Source of the DNA: Psychrobacillus antarcticus
GTDB lineage: Bacteria; Bacillota; Bacilli; Bacillales_A; Planococcaceae
Assembly (NCBI RefSeq): GCF_029533155.1
Contig: NZ_JAIZDB010000035.1
Coordinates: forward strand, 1 to 34,012
Length of the DNA stretch: 34,012 nt
Direction: 5' to 3'
Each line of letters opens with the position of its first letter. Within the stretch, counting starts at the first letter, position 1. Position numbers and translations under genes: made by a program. Shown here one piece after another: positions 1 through 7,535 of the stretch. Below the pieces are notes generated by a model. That model ran no database searches. It worked only from the letters and a program-made list of their open reading frames with translations, and was not told where the DNA came from.

Positions 1-70
1 ATAGGTTCGGGGTGGAAGCGTGGCGACACGTGCAGCTGACGAATACTAATCGATCGAGGACTTAACCAAA
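1..70 (+). rRNA. rrl: 23S rRNA, 3' end (partial)
   Basis: The window opens inside the last helix region of a 23S rRNA gene: the stretch around CTGACGAATACTAATCGATC and the terminal GGACTTAACCAAA are the standard Bacillales 23S 3' end. The exact 3' nucleotide is estimated at about 70. It is followed by a roughly 105-bp spacer and then 5S rRNA, the usual order of an rRNA operon; no tRNA is seen in the spacer. Confidence 0.92.
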
Positions 71-175
71 TTTGTTTAACGTAACAATGTCGTTTATCCA
101 GTTTTGAGTGAACAAGCACTCTAATGAGGGTTTCAACATACAACGCAATGCGTCGTGTATTGGAAGCCGAATAAG

Positions 176-291
<116 letters not shown>

Positions 292-296
292 ACCAT

Positions 297-338
297 AAAA
301 AAGTCGTTACCGAGTTATATCGGTAGCGGCTTTTTTGT
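297..338 (+). terminator. rRNA operon terminator
   Basis: A 13-bp stem (301-313 with 320-332, two G-U pairs) with a 6-nt loop is followed by a run of six T. It stands directly after 5S rRNA and is the obvious intrinsic terminator of the rRNA operon. Confidence 0.9.
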
Positions 339-357
339 AACTTGAAATAATAAGTTA

Positions 358-462
358 TGGGCGATATGTGCAATTTTAAGAGCTATATTGCTTTATTAAT
401 GGGCTATTTTTATAAATTTAAGGGCTATATCGACACTTGTATGGGCTATTATAATATCAAGT
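358..462. repeat. 21-bp degenerate tandem array, 5 units (GGGCTAT core)
   Basis: Five units start at 358, 379, 400, 421 and 442, exactly 21 bp apart. Each opens with a conserved octamer close to TGGGCTAT (TGGGCGAT, AGAGCTAT, TGGGCTAT, AGGGCTAT, TGGGCTAT); the remaining 13 bases vary and are AT-rich. A 35-codon reading frame (357-464) runs through the array as heptapeptides because 21 is a multiple of 3, but it lacks a ribosome binding site. The array lies between the two copies of the rRNA terminator. Function is unknown. Confidence 0.75.
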
Positions 463-465
463 AAC

Positions 466-484
466 GACCGTGGCTAGGCACCAA
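466..484 (+). repeat. Second copy of the 5S rRNA 3' tail
   Basis: The sequence GGCTAGGCACCA and its flanks repeat the last bases of 5S rRNA and the bases just after it (compare 280-296). It is directly followed by a second copy of the rRNA terminator. This is a partial duplication, not a functional 5S gene. Confidence 0.75.
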
Positions 485-490
485 AAGAAA

Positions 491-528
491 AAGTCATTAC
501 CGAGTTATATCGGTAGTGACTTATTTTT
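491..528 (+). terminator. Duplicated rRNA-type terminator
   Basis: A 13-bp stem (491-503 with 510-522) with the same GTTATA loop as the terminator at 301-332 and a following TTATTTTT tract. It is a diverged copy of the rRNA terminator, and could also stop leftward transcripts of the VOC gene. Confidence 0.75.
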
Positions 529-558
529 GTTTTAGAGAAAAAGTAAAACTTATATAAA

Positions 559-954
559 TTAACGCTCATTCATTAATGCATGTGTATTTCCTTCGGTATC
601 TTTAAAGAATACCATCCATGTCTCCGTATCCCCGACCTTTGCAACCATATGAGGTTCATCTATGAAAGTCGCTCCTGCATCCTTCATTCTCGAAAACTCA
701 CTATTTAAATCATCAACTTGAAAATACAGTACGGAGCTTGGGTGATTAAATTCCTCCCTTTCAGGTCGACTTAAAAGAAGTCTCGTATCCCCACATTGAA
801 AGAATGCAAGACCATCCATTTCAAATAATAACGATAACTTAATAACGTCCCTATAAAATGCAACTGCGCGTTCTACATTGTCGACATTTACAGCGACTTG
901 TCCTAATTTCATAAATAATCTACCTCGTTTCTTATATATATATTCTCTATTCAT
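559..954 (-). CDS. VOC-family (glyoxalase/bleomycin-resistance-like) protein
   Basis: A single VOC domain of the glyoxalase I/dioxygenase superfamily. From the internal Met the protein starts MKLGQVAVNVDNVERAVAFY, the first beta-alpha unit of the fold, and the second half holds DDLNSEF and FFKDTEGNTHALM, the usual last strands. Proteins of this size act on small molecules as metal-dependent dimers; the substrate cannot be told. Two starts are possible. The ATG at 954 has AAAGGAG seven bases upstream. The ATG at 912 has GAGGT eight bases upstream and gives a 117-residue protein of typical family length, so the first 14 residues may be untranslated or an extension. It is a single gene facing the rRNA operon. 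Confidence 0.85.
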   Translation of the reverse strand: MNREYIYKKRGRLFMKLGQVAVNVDNVERAVAFYRDVIKLSLLFEMDGLAFFQCGDTRLLLSRPEREEFNHPSSVLYFQVDDLNSEFSRMKDAGATFIDEPHMVAKVGDTETWMVFFKDTEGNTHALMNER

Positions 955-1009
955 TAGTAAACTCCTTTAAAGTGTTTTAAGAGAAGTGGGTTATAATGAC
1001 AAATTAAAC

Positions 1010-1057
1010 TAGACGTTTTCCAAGAAATGTTATATACTACATTACAACACTAATGTA
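1010..1057 (+). promoter_or_regulatory. Promoter and operator of the YtrA-like operon
   Basis: A plausible sigma-A promoter, TAGACG (1010-1015), 17-bp spacer, TATACT (1033-1038), is followed at once by a perfect dyad TACATTA-CAACAC-TAATGTA (1038-1057). The dyad covers the expected transcription start. GntR/YtrA-type repressors bind such dyads, so self-repression by the first gene of the operon is the simple reading (inference). Confidence 0.6.
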
Positions 1058-1087
1058 CTGACCTTCGAATGAGAGGAGTTTACCTCA

Positions 1088-1459
1088 ATGATAATAAATA
1101 CCGATAGTACTAAGCCAATATATGTGCAAATTGCGGAATGGTTGGAGAATGAAATTATAGCAGAGCGTTTTACCGATGACGAAAAAGTATATTCACAATA
1201 TCAGTTAGCAGAGCTTTTCAATATTAATCCAGCTACAGCAGCTAAAGGGCTAACGATACTCGTAGAGGATAAAATTTTATATAAGAAGAGGGGACTTGGG
1301 ATGTTCGTAGCACCAGAAGCGAAAATGATGATTCTGGAAAAACGGAGAAGTCAGACACTTACAAAAATGGTAACAGACATCGTTTTGGAAGCGAAAAGGT
1401 TATCGGTAACAAAAGCCGAACTAATACAACTCATCCATAATTGCGAGGTGGAGATCTAA
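1088..1459 (+). CDS. GntR-family transcriptional regulator, YtrA subfamily
   Basis: A 123-residue regulator. Residues about 9-77 form the GntR winged helix: KPIYVQIAEWLENEI at the start, the recognition part YQLAELFNINPATAAKGLTI, and the wing KKRGLGMFV. The short helical tail (about 80-123), without a large effector domain, is typical of the YtrA group, which regulates ABC transporter operons. The start ATG has GAGGAG nine bases upstream. It overlaps the ABC ATPase gene by one base (TAATG), and a perfect dyad lies in its promoter, so it probably represses its own operon. The inducer is unknown; in Bacillus subtilis YtrA-type operons respond to cell-wall antibiotics (family knowledge). Confidence 0.88.
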   Translation: MIINTDSTKPIYVQIAEWLENEIIAERFTDDEKVYSQYQLAELFNINPATAAKGLTILVEDKILYKKRGLGMFVAPEAKMMILEKRRSQTLTKMVTDIVLEAKRLSVTKAELIQLIHNCEVEI

Positions 1460-2346
1460 TGAATGTTATAGATTGTCAAAAGGTAAGTAAAGGTTTTCGA
1501 CGAACTAATGCTTTAGAGAGTATATCGTTTCAACTGACAGATCAGAAGATTACAGGAGTTATTGGACGTAATGGAGCTGGGAAGACCACTTTGCTTAAAA
1601 TTTTGGCAGGGTTAACTAAGCATAAGTCGGGGGAAGTCAATGTCTTTGGAAAAAATCCTTATAATAACTTAATGGTTTCTGCAAACAGTATTTTGGTGGA
1701 TGATCAAATGACGTTTCCAGACTCCCTAACCTTAGAAGAATTATTGCGAAGTGCACCAGCTTTTTATAAAAGGTGGGATGCACAGCTTGCTAGTCGTTTG
1801 TTTCAATACTTTAAGTTGGATTCTAAGCAACAGCATTCTAAGTTATCCAAGGGTGCAAGAGCTACGTTCAATATGATTTTTGGATTATCTACTCGTTGTG
1901 AATTAACTATGTTTGATGAGCCGACAAACGGAATGGACGAAGCAGTTCGAACAGATTTTTATAGAGCTTTGCTAAAGGATTATATAACTCATCCTCGCTC
2001 TATTTTAATCTCTAGCCATCATTTAGCCGAGATAGAACATTTACTAGAGGATATTTTATTGATTCATAATGGAAATGTTGTATTACATGATTCTATAGAT
2101 GAGGTGAAGGAATTTGCGGTAGCTGTTCAGGGACCAATTGCTGATGTGGAAAGATGGACAGCGGGGGAAAAAGTTTTTCATTCAAAAATAATCGATGGAC
2201 AAAGGCTTTATGTAGTAGTTAAAAACAATTTGGAGCTGGAGAGAGCTCGTTTAGAGGGTGCCTTCATTCAAGTGTTATCTGCTAGTGAAGTATGCATGTA
2301 TGTGACGAGTGAGACGAAAGGGGGAATCGATGATGTTTTTAAGTAA
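1459..2346 (+). CDS. ABC transporter ATP-binding protein (YtrB/EcsA-like)
   Basis: A 295-residue ATPase subunit. Visible motifs are Walker A GRNGAGKT (residues 36-43), Walker B LTMFDEP (149-155) with a following TNGMD D-loop, and the H-loop in SSHHLAE. The signature is LSKGA (129-133) instead of LSGGQ, a form seen in exporters of the YtrB/bacitracin type. A C-terminal extension of about 90 residues follows the nucleotide-binding domain. The start at 1459 was chosen because GAGGTGGAG lies just upstream and the regulator's stop codon overlaps it. The next gene starts inside its last 17 bases, so coupled translation with the permease is likely. Confidence 0.88.
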   Translation: MNVIDCQKVSKGFRRTNALESISFQLTDQKITGVIGRNGAGKTTLLKILAGLTKHKSGEVNVFGKNPYNNLMVSANSILVDDQMTFPDSLTLEELLRSAPAFYKRWDAQLASRLFQYFKLDSKQQHSKLSKGARATFNMIFGLSTRCELTMFDEPTNGMDEAVRTDFYRALLKDYITHPRSILISSHHLAEIEHLLEDILLIHNGNVVLHDSIDEVKEFAVAVQGPIADVERWTAGEKVFHSKIIDGQRLYVVVKNNLELERARLEGAFIQVLSASEVCMYVTSETKGGIDDVFK

Positions 2347-3061
2347 TAGTAGTCTGTTTAGTGTTGTGAAGGCACAAGTGAAGTATAAGATAAATGCCTA
2401 TAACGGATTGATTTACTCACTCATTATTTTACAGGTACTAGGGATAATGCTTGGAGGTGTTGCAGGAAGTAGTGGGACTTCTATTAATAATACTACTATT
2501 AGTTTGAATACATCCACTATTGATCTGAGTTTTATTTTTGTTTCATTGCTTGCTATTTCAGTGGGAAACCTTATAACCACAAAAGCTTATCGATATGATG
2601 ACTTTTCGTTTGTGGCAACTCGTCTTAGCAGCAGTATTGCTAATTGTATTGTTTTATTGATTTTTAGTTGCTTTGCAGGTGTAACCACTTATTTTTCGGG
2701 TTATGTAATGCGTCTTATATTACGTGTAAATAGTAGCTATGAATTTGTAGATAGTCCTAGTATTTTAAATGACCCCTTAAGCTTCTTGCTAACTATTATC
2801 GCTATCATTACTATCCTATGGATGTTCAGCTCCATAGGATATATAGCAGGCACTTTGTTTCAAAAGCATAAGCTACTGTTCTTTGGTGCAGTAGTAATTA
2901 TGGTTATGTTGTTGATAGCAGGGACATGGGTTAGAATATCAGAAGCAATTTTTGTGGAAAATGGTTCACTACTAATACTTGCCATGAAGACTATCGTTAT
3001 AACGATATCGCTCTTTGTTATTTCCACTGCGATTTCCAAACGTTTGGGGGTTAGAACATGA
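2330..3061 (+). CDS. ABC transporter permease subunit (putative)
   Basis: A 243-residue integral membrane protein with about six hydrophobic segments (roughly residues 25-48, 65-88, 108-130, 155-180, 188-207, 220-238). No enzymatic motif is seen. Its place right after the ATPase gene, with overlap in both directions (17 bp with the ATPase, 4 bp with the next gene), makes it the membrane partner of that ATPase. The start ATGATG at 2330 is preceded by AAAGGGGG. Exporter function, perhaps of peptide antibiotics or lipids, is an inference from the YtrA-type regulator. Confidence 0.75.
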   Translation: MMFLSNSSLFSVVKAQVKYKINAYNGLIYSLIILQVLGIMLGGVAGSSGTSINNTTISLNTSTIDLSFIFVSLLAISVGNLITTKAYRYDDFSFVATRLSSSIANCIVLLIFSCFAGVTTYFSGYVMRLILRVNSSYEFVDSPSILNDPLSFLLTIIAIITILWMFSSIGYIAGTLFQKHKLLFFGAVVIMVMLLIAGTWVRISEAIFVENGSLLILAMKTIVITISLFVISTAISKRLGVRT

Positions 3062-3753
3062 GTATTACTACATGGATGATTGTACTTCTTGGATTATTAC
3101 CTGCAATTATTGGTGTCAGCATCGTTCTTTATCTAATAAAGAAATTAAACTTGAAAGGTAAATTTCATTTAAATAAAATCACTACAATTACCTATTTTAG
3201 TCTATTAATCGCTTGCGGAGTTATATATGAAATTATACCAAAAGAGCCTACGGTTGATAAATTATCCAATGAACAATTAGTACAACTACAAACGGAAAAT
3301 AATTCTTTTCAAAAATCCTTATTAAAACTAGAAGAGAACAAATTGAATCAGAAGTTTCTTAAGGAAGAGTGGTCTCATGAAATAAATGGGAATACATTAT
3401 CCCTTGAATATAAAGGAAATGAAATATACTCAACAAGAGTTTTCGTGGAATGGATGGAGACTACTGATCAAATAATAGAAGGAAAAGTCTATCGATCGAA
3501 TTTAAATGTATACGGATTAAATCTAGATCAAAAGGTACCACTCCATAGAGTGGAATGGACTGGAAACCAATTAGTCATTCACGAGCCTTCCGTGCAGGAA
3601 CTTTCATTTGATCGGTTTTCAAACAGATTGTATTCTTTTAATCAGGTATTATATGATGAAGAGATTAGAATGGTAAGAGGCCAAACATATATTCACTTAA
3701 AAGTCCCAAAACATATAGAAATTGTGGACCCATTGGGACTACAAATGTATTAA
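3058..3753 (+). CDS. Membrane-anchored protein of unknown function, last gene of the YtrA-like operon
   Basis: 231 residues with two N-terminal membrane segments (about 5-26 and 42-60), then a polar region with a short coiled-coil-like stretch (about 70-105, rich in Gln, Glu, Leu) and a mixed alpha/beta C-terminal domain of about 120 residues, probably outside the membrane. I do not recognise the family. The gene overlaps the permease stop codon (ATGA) and is followed by a strong terminator, so it is the fourth member of the operon and probably an accessory subunit of the transporter (inference). Confidence 0.7.
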   Translation: MSITTWMIVLLGLLPAIIGVSIVLYLIKKLNLKGKFHLNKITTITYFSLLIACGVIYEIIPKEPTVDKLSNEQLVQLQTENNSFQKSLLKLEENKLNQKFLKEEWSHEINGNTLSLEYKGNEIYSTRVFVEWMETTDQIIEGKVYRSNLNVYGLNLDQKVPLHRVEWTGNQLVIHEPSVQELSFDRFSNRLYSFNQVLYDEEIRMVRGQTYIHLKVPKHIEIVDPLGLQMY

Positions 3754-3755
3754 TC

Positions 3756-3794
3756 AAAAATAAAGTGCCTGCTATATGCGAGGCACTTTATTTT
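3756..3794. terminator. Bidirectional terminator
   Basis: A stem of about 14 bp (3757-3770 with 3781-3794, core AAAGTGCCT/AGGCACTTT) with A-tract and T-tract on either side. It ends the YtrA-like operon and, on the other strand, overlaps the last codons of the monooxygenase gene. Confidence 0.85.
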
Positions 3795-4930
3795 AATTTC
3801 ACATCGAATAAGAATTTCAGTCGATTCATTAAAACCTTTGAGGGGATAAAGGGGAATAAAAAGTCGCGAACTCCGGCAATTGGGCGCATTTGGGTTTGAG
3901 CAATTGCTCCTATTTGGCGAGAAAGACGGATTACTTTTGCAGTACGTGCAACTCGTTTCTCTTCATAAAATGCTAACACCTTATCCACATGTTCAAATTG
4001 TTTGAAGCCATTTCCTAGAACGATGGCATCTTCAATCGCCTGTCCAGCTCCTTGTCCCATATTGGGGGTTGTGGCATGGGCAGCATCACCTAGTAAGACA
4101 ACTCTACCAAAAACAAAGTGCCGCAATGGTTTAATATCAGATATGTCATGGTGAAGAATACTTTTGAGCGGTGTAGTGCTAATTACATTATGTACAACTT
4201 CTGGAAAGTGTTGAAATAAGCCGCCGATTTCCTGAGAATTGAGCTGCTGAAATTGTGGATTTCTTGCAGCTGTATTAATGCAAGCGAACCAATATACTAA
4301 TCCATCCTTCATAGGAGCCATGCCAAATCGACCTTTTGTGGACCATAATTCGGTGGACGTGTATTCATCAACTCTTCCTTTGTTCTCGGTTATGCCTCTC
4401 CAGCATGTATAACCTGCGTATTTAGGGATAGATCCTGGAACTAGTTGTTGTCGTATAGATGAGTGAATACCGTCGGCAGCTAGGAGTATATCGGCAGTCA
4501 CAGTAGTACCGTCTTCAAAACGAATGGTTACTTGGTCGTCATTTTGCTCGGTAGAAATACATTTTTTATTGAAATTTAGTGTATTAGGTTTAAGTGCTTC
4601 TAGGAAAGTTCGATGCAACTTAGCACGGTGAATAGTTATGTTTTCTTGTCCATAAAGTTTCTTTAAAATGGTTAAATCAACCGTATTTAAAGATTTCCCA
4701 TTCTGATTTTGAAAAACCTGTGTATGAAGGACATGGCCATTTGCAAATACATCTTCACCTACACCAATTTCCATCAGGGCTTGCATAGCATTCGAACCTA
4801 TACCAATACCGGCACCAACAGGTTGAAACATCGAATTAGCTTCATATACTTGAACAGAAAACCCTTGTTTTTGCAACGTAACCGCAGCACAGAGTCCCCC
4901 GATACCACCTCCAATTATTGCTATTTTCAT
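3788..4930 (-). CDS. FAD-dependent monooxygenase (PHBH/salicylate hydroxylase-like)
   Basis: A 380-residue flavoprotein of the class A aromatic hydroxylase group. The N terminus MKIAIIGGGIGGLCAA is the FAD dinucleotide-binding motif, ADGIHSSIRQ in the middle is the usual DG motif region, and GDAAHATTPNMGQGAGQAIE binds the FAD ribityl chain. Such enzymes hydroxylate aromatic or similar rings with NAD(P)H and O2; the substrate is unknown. The start at 4930 was chosen because GGAGGT lies eight bases upstream and the FAD motif then sits at the N terminus; an upstream in-frame ATG at 4948 would add six residues and lacks a good site. It is divergent from the GNAT gene, with about 50 bp between them. 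Confidence 0.87.
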   Translation of the reverse strand: MKIAIIGGGIGGLCAAVTLQKQGFSVQVYEANSMFQPVGAGIGIGSNAMQALMEIGVGEDVFANGHVLHTQVFQNQNGKSLNTVDLTILKKLYGQENITIHRAKLHRTFLEALKPNTLNFNKKCISTEQNDDQVTIRFEDGTTVTADILLAADGIHSSIRQQLVPGSIPKYAGYTCWRGITENKGRVDEYTSTELWSTKGRFGMAPMKDGLVYWFACINTAARNPQFQQLNSQEIGGLFQHFPEVVHNVISTTPLKSILHHDISDIKPLRHFVFGRVVLLGDAAHATTPNMGQGAGQAIEDAIVLGNGFKQFEHVDKVLAFYEEKRVARTAKVIRLSRQIGAIAQTQMRPIAGVRDFLFPFIPSKVLMNRLKFLFDVKLK

Positions 4931-4981
4931 TTGGAAATACCTCCGCATCTTGTGATACTCTAGTTAAAAGAGGTGAAATTT

Positions 4982-5476
4982 ATGATTAAGCTTACTATTT
5001 ATAATGACAGTTATCGTAAATCGTTAGAAAATTATCCACTATCGGTAGAACATCTTTCATTTACTGGACATCCATTAGAATTGCTACAACGAGCAGACAT
5101 TAATGCAACGTATACTTCCATTATTATAACGGAAGATGATGAGGTTGCTGGTTTTTTCGTATTAGATACTGGTGAGGATAAATTCCACTATACAGATATT
5201 GCGGAGAGTATTTTACTAAGAGGATATTCGATTCATCCAAATTTCCAGGGGAGGGGAATTGCACAGGAATCTATGAAGCAACTTCCTTTGTTTGTTACGA
5301 AATCTTTCCCTGATGTAAAAAGAATTGTACTGGGCGTGAATGAAGCGAACAGTGCTGCACAAGCTGTTTATACAAAATCGGGTTTTGTCGATGAAGATAT
5401 AAGGTTTAATGGAAGATCTGGTATACAAATTGCTATGTCAAAGAAGATTAGTTTGGAATCGATCGATGACGTGTGA
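4982..5476 (+). CDS. GNAT-family N-acetyltransferase
   Basis: 164 residues of the GNAT fold. The acetyl-CoA pyrophosphate loop is in FQGRGIAQESM, preceded by the strand RGYSIHP, and the late motif NSAAQAVYTKSGFV is the typical C-terminal part. The substrate (small amine, amino acid or protein N terminus) cannot be told. The ATG at 4982 is preferred because AGAGGTG lies six bases upstream; a GTG at 4973 falls inside that site. The last five codons and the stop lie within the first unit of a 21-bp repeat array, so the C-terminal SIDDV is repeat-encoded. Confidence 0.85.
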   Translation: MIKLTIYNDSYRKSLENYPLSVEHLSFTGHPLELLQRADINATYTSIIITEDDEVAGFFVLDTGEDKFHYTDIAESILLRGYSIHPNFQGRGIAQESMKQLPLFVTKSFPDVKRIVLGVNEANSAAQAVYTKSGFVDEDIRFNGRSGIQIAMSKKISLESIDDV

Positions 5477-5584
5477 TTATCGATCAATCAAGAAGAATAA
5501 TCGATCGATGACGCGTGATAATCGATCGATGCCGTCCGATAATCTCTCAATCCCGCCGAAGAATCGATCGATCCCACTAACCTA
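5459..5584. repeat. 21-bp degenerate tandem array, 6 units (TCGATCGAT core)
   Basis: Six units start at 5459, 5480, 5501, 5522, 5543 and 5564, exactly 21 bp apart, 126 bp in all. The first nine bases are TCGATCGAT in four units, TCGATCAAT and TCTCTCAAT in the others; the remaining 12 bases vary. The core lies within the palindrome ATCGATCGAT. The plus-strand GNAT gene stops in unit 1 (5474-5476), and the minus-strand dehydrogenase stop codon (5582-5584) is the last three bases of unit 6. The array fills the whole gap between these convergent genes, where no ordinary terminator is seen. Confidence 0.85.
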
Positions 5585-6583
5585 TTCCAATCTATATAGA
5601 ACATCATCATCTTCTTTAGGTGTTCCGCGGCCATCCGTATTATTTGTGATGAAATAAAGAGATTCCCCATCGGAGAACACGTCGCGTACTCGTCCGAATC
5701 CTGTAATCGATTGCTCCACCTCACCGGTATCCACATTCATTACTTTCACAGATTCACCGCGAAGGGTTGCTACATACAATTTGCCCTTATGGAAGGTAAT
5801 GCCTGATGGTGCCCATGTTTCATTGCTACCTGATGTGATAATAGGAGATTCGAGACCATCTTCCGTTTCATCCCCCTCTATAATAGGATAACCATAGTTT
5901 TTACCTTGTTCGACCAAATTGATTTCATCATTTGCTGTTTGACCATGCTCGGCTTCGTATAGCGTTCCATCCGCATCCCATGCAAGTCCCTGTGGATTGC
6001 GATGCCTCATGGAGAATATTTCAAAAGAACCATCTTCTTTCATTCGAAGAATCTTCCCGTTCAGTGAAGTAGGGTCCTGTGCATTACTAGGATTGCCTGC
6101 ATCACCGATAGTTACATACAACAACCCTTCTGGTCCAATTTCTAAACGACCACCATGATGAATATTACCGGTCTTTATACCATCTAAATGAAGAGCGATT
6201 TCATGCCATTGCCCATCTTCTCGCTTTATAGTCACAACTTTGTTAAAGGGTTCTCCGTTCACATCATACGTATAGTAAGCAAATGCTTCACCTGTCTTAT
6301 CAAAATCGGGCTTCAGCACAAAGCCGAGTAATCCTGCTTCAGAAATAACTGCAAGCTTATCCGAAAGTTGTACTGGCTCATGTCCAACAGTTCCATCTTG
6401 TATGCGTGCAATCGTTCCAACACGTTCTGATATATAAAAGGTGTTGTCGTGTAAATCGATCGACCAAGGAATATTTAAATTAGTTGCGATTTTTTCTACA
6501 ATTGGACCTTGAGTAGGTAACTTTTCAGTTTCCTCCGTACAGCCGAATAAGACTAGTAAAATAACTAGAAATCCTTTTTTCAT
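5582..6583 (-). CDS. PQQ-dependent sugar dehydrogenase-like lipoprotein (glucose/sorbosone dehydrogenase family)
   Basis: 333 residues. The start MKKGFLVILLVLFGC is a lipoprotein signal with lipobox LFGC, so the protein is anchored outside the membrane. The body is the beta-propeller of the soluble glucose dehydrogenase/YliI family: NIPWSIDL near the start, HHGGRLEIGPEGLLYVTIGD (substrate and calcium region) and RHRNPQGLAWDADGTLYEAE. Family members oxidise aldose sugars with PQQ; whether this host has PQQ is unknown, and many Bacillales members have no proven activity. The start has GGAGGG five bases upstream. Its stop codon falls at the end of the 21-bp array. Confidence 0.85.
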   Translation of the reverse strand: MKKGFLVILLVLFGCTEETEKLPTQGPIVEKIATNLNIPWSIDLHDNTFYISERVGTIARIQDGTVGHEPVQLSDKLAVISEAGLLGFVLKPDFDKTGEAFAYYTYDVNGEPFNKVVTIKREDGQWHEIALHLDGIKTGNIHHGGRLEIGPEGLLYVTIGDAGNPSNAQDPTSLNGKILRMKEDGSFEIFSMRHRNPQGLAWDADGTLYEAEHGQTANDEINLVEQGKNYGYPIIEGDETEDGLESPIITSGSNETWAPSGITFHKGKLYVATLRGESVKVMNVDTGEVEQSITGFGRVRDVFSDGESLYFITNNTDGRGTPKEDDDVLYRLE

Positions 6584-6699
6584 GAAATCCCTCCATATAC
6601 TACTACTTCCCTAAAGAGCGAAAATAATCCTTTCTAAGGTAATAAGTTTTTCATATGTAAAACGATAATAACTATCGAATTTACTTATGAAGGGAGTAG

Positions 6700-6718
6700 A
6701 TGTATGCTAAATGAATAA
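6700..6718 (+). promoter_or_regulatory. Possible very short leader ORFs before the TauE gene
   Basis: A Shine-Dalgarno-like GAAGGGAG (about 6689-6696) is followed by ATG at 6700 (four sense codons then TGA) and ATG at 6704 (four sense codons then TAA). They may be chance, or a leader peptide whose translation affects the next gene, whose own weaker site is GAAGG. Confidence 0.2.
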
Positions 6719-6745
6719 CAGCGGATTCTGAAAGAAGGCATTAAA

Positions 6746-7480
6746 ATGGAGTTTTTAATCTTTTTTATTATAGGGATTGTGGGGAATGTAGTTGGCACAT
6801 TAGTTGGAGGTGGGGGGCTTATAAGTCTGCCGATGATGCTATTAATGGGGCTGCCAGTACATTCTGCTATTGGGGCAAATAAAGTATCTAATACAGTCAG
6901 TTCACTTTCGAGTTTCCTAGTGATCTTCACTAAAAAAGAGGTGACCGGTAAAGAGGCACTTTCCGTCTTGGTATTTTGTTTAGGTGGAGGAATTATAGGA
7001 GGACTCATTGCATCTTTCCTAAGTGGAGAGGTACTAATGATGATTGCTATTATTTTACTTAGCTTCGCCTTTGTTACTTCCTTTATGGGAAAAGGAAACT
7101 TTGGTGGGAAGGAAACCTTTCAGCTGAATAAAAAAACAGCATCTGCATTATTAGGAATCGGCATGTATGACGGCATGTTCGGTCCAGGGAGCAGTACTCT
7201 TGCACTATACTTGTACGCAAGTGAAAAGATCGCCTATATACGTGCAGTAGGGCTTGCTCGAATTGGTGTGTTCGCTAGCTGCTTTGGAGCATCGATTACG
7301 TATATTTCTACCGGAAAAATCATGTGGCCCGTTACACTTGCACTAATGCTAGGTGCAATAATAGGTGCTCAGCTTGGACTTCGTCTTGCACGAAAATTAA
7401 AAGCGCAACATATCAAACCGTTGTTACGAGTGGTTACGATATTACTTCTAGTGCAAATTGTGGTGGACTATTTGAAATAA
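6746..7480 (+). CDS. Sulfite exporter TauE/SafE-family membrane protein
   Basis: 244 residues, nearly all hydrophobic, with about seven or eight membrane spans. The N-terminal half has GNVVGTLVGGGGLISLPMML and SAIGANKVSNT, and the C-terminal half repeats the pattern in MFGPGSSTLAL and the following helices; this internal repeat and the Gly-rich loops are the mark of the TauE/SafE (DUF81) family. Members export sulfite or organosulfonates or are of unknown substrate. The start ATG follows GAAGG at a spacing of seven. It is a single gene, convergent with the M28 peptidase gene. Confidence 0.87.
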   Translation: MEFLIFFIIGIVGNVVGTLVGGGGLISLPMMLLMGLPVHSAIGANKVSNTVSSLSSFLVIFTKKEVTGKEALSVLVFCLGGGIIGGLIASFLSGEVLMMIAIILLSFAFVTSFMGKGNFGGKETFQLNKKTASALLGIGMYDGMFGPGSSTLALYLYASEKIAYIRAVGLARIGVFASCFGASITYISTGKIMWPVTLALMLGAIIGAQLGLRLARKLKAQHIKPLLRVVTILLLVQIVVDYLK

Positions 7481-7482
7481 CA

Positions 7483-7531
7483 GAAAAAAAGCTATCCGAG
7501 GTCGCAACCGACACTCAGCTAGCCCTTTTTC
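7483..7531. terminator. Possible bidirectional terminator
   Basis: Between two convergent genes, an A-tract is followed by a GCTA / TAGC stem with an inner GTCG-CAAC-CGAC hairpin and then CCCTTTTT. Pairing is interrupted, so this is a moderate to weak call. Confidence 0.4.
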
Positions 7532-7535
7532 ATTA

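Noticed and set aside
358-462. CRISPR array
   Set aside because: Unit of 21 bp with an 8-bp core is too short, units are degenerate, and no cas genes are present.
357-464. 35-codon ORF made of heptapeptide repeats through the first 21-bp array
   Set aside because: No ribosome binding site; open frame follows from a repeat unit that is a multiple of three.
5459-5584. CRISPR array
   Set aside because: The conserved part is only nine bases with 12 variable bases, unlike CRISPR repeats of 23-47 bp; no cas genes.
5409-5657. ORF with NRSM-type heptapeptide repeats across the second array, and a matching minus-strand ORF
   Set aside because: Both overlap real genes out of frame and owe their length to the 21-bp repeats.
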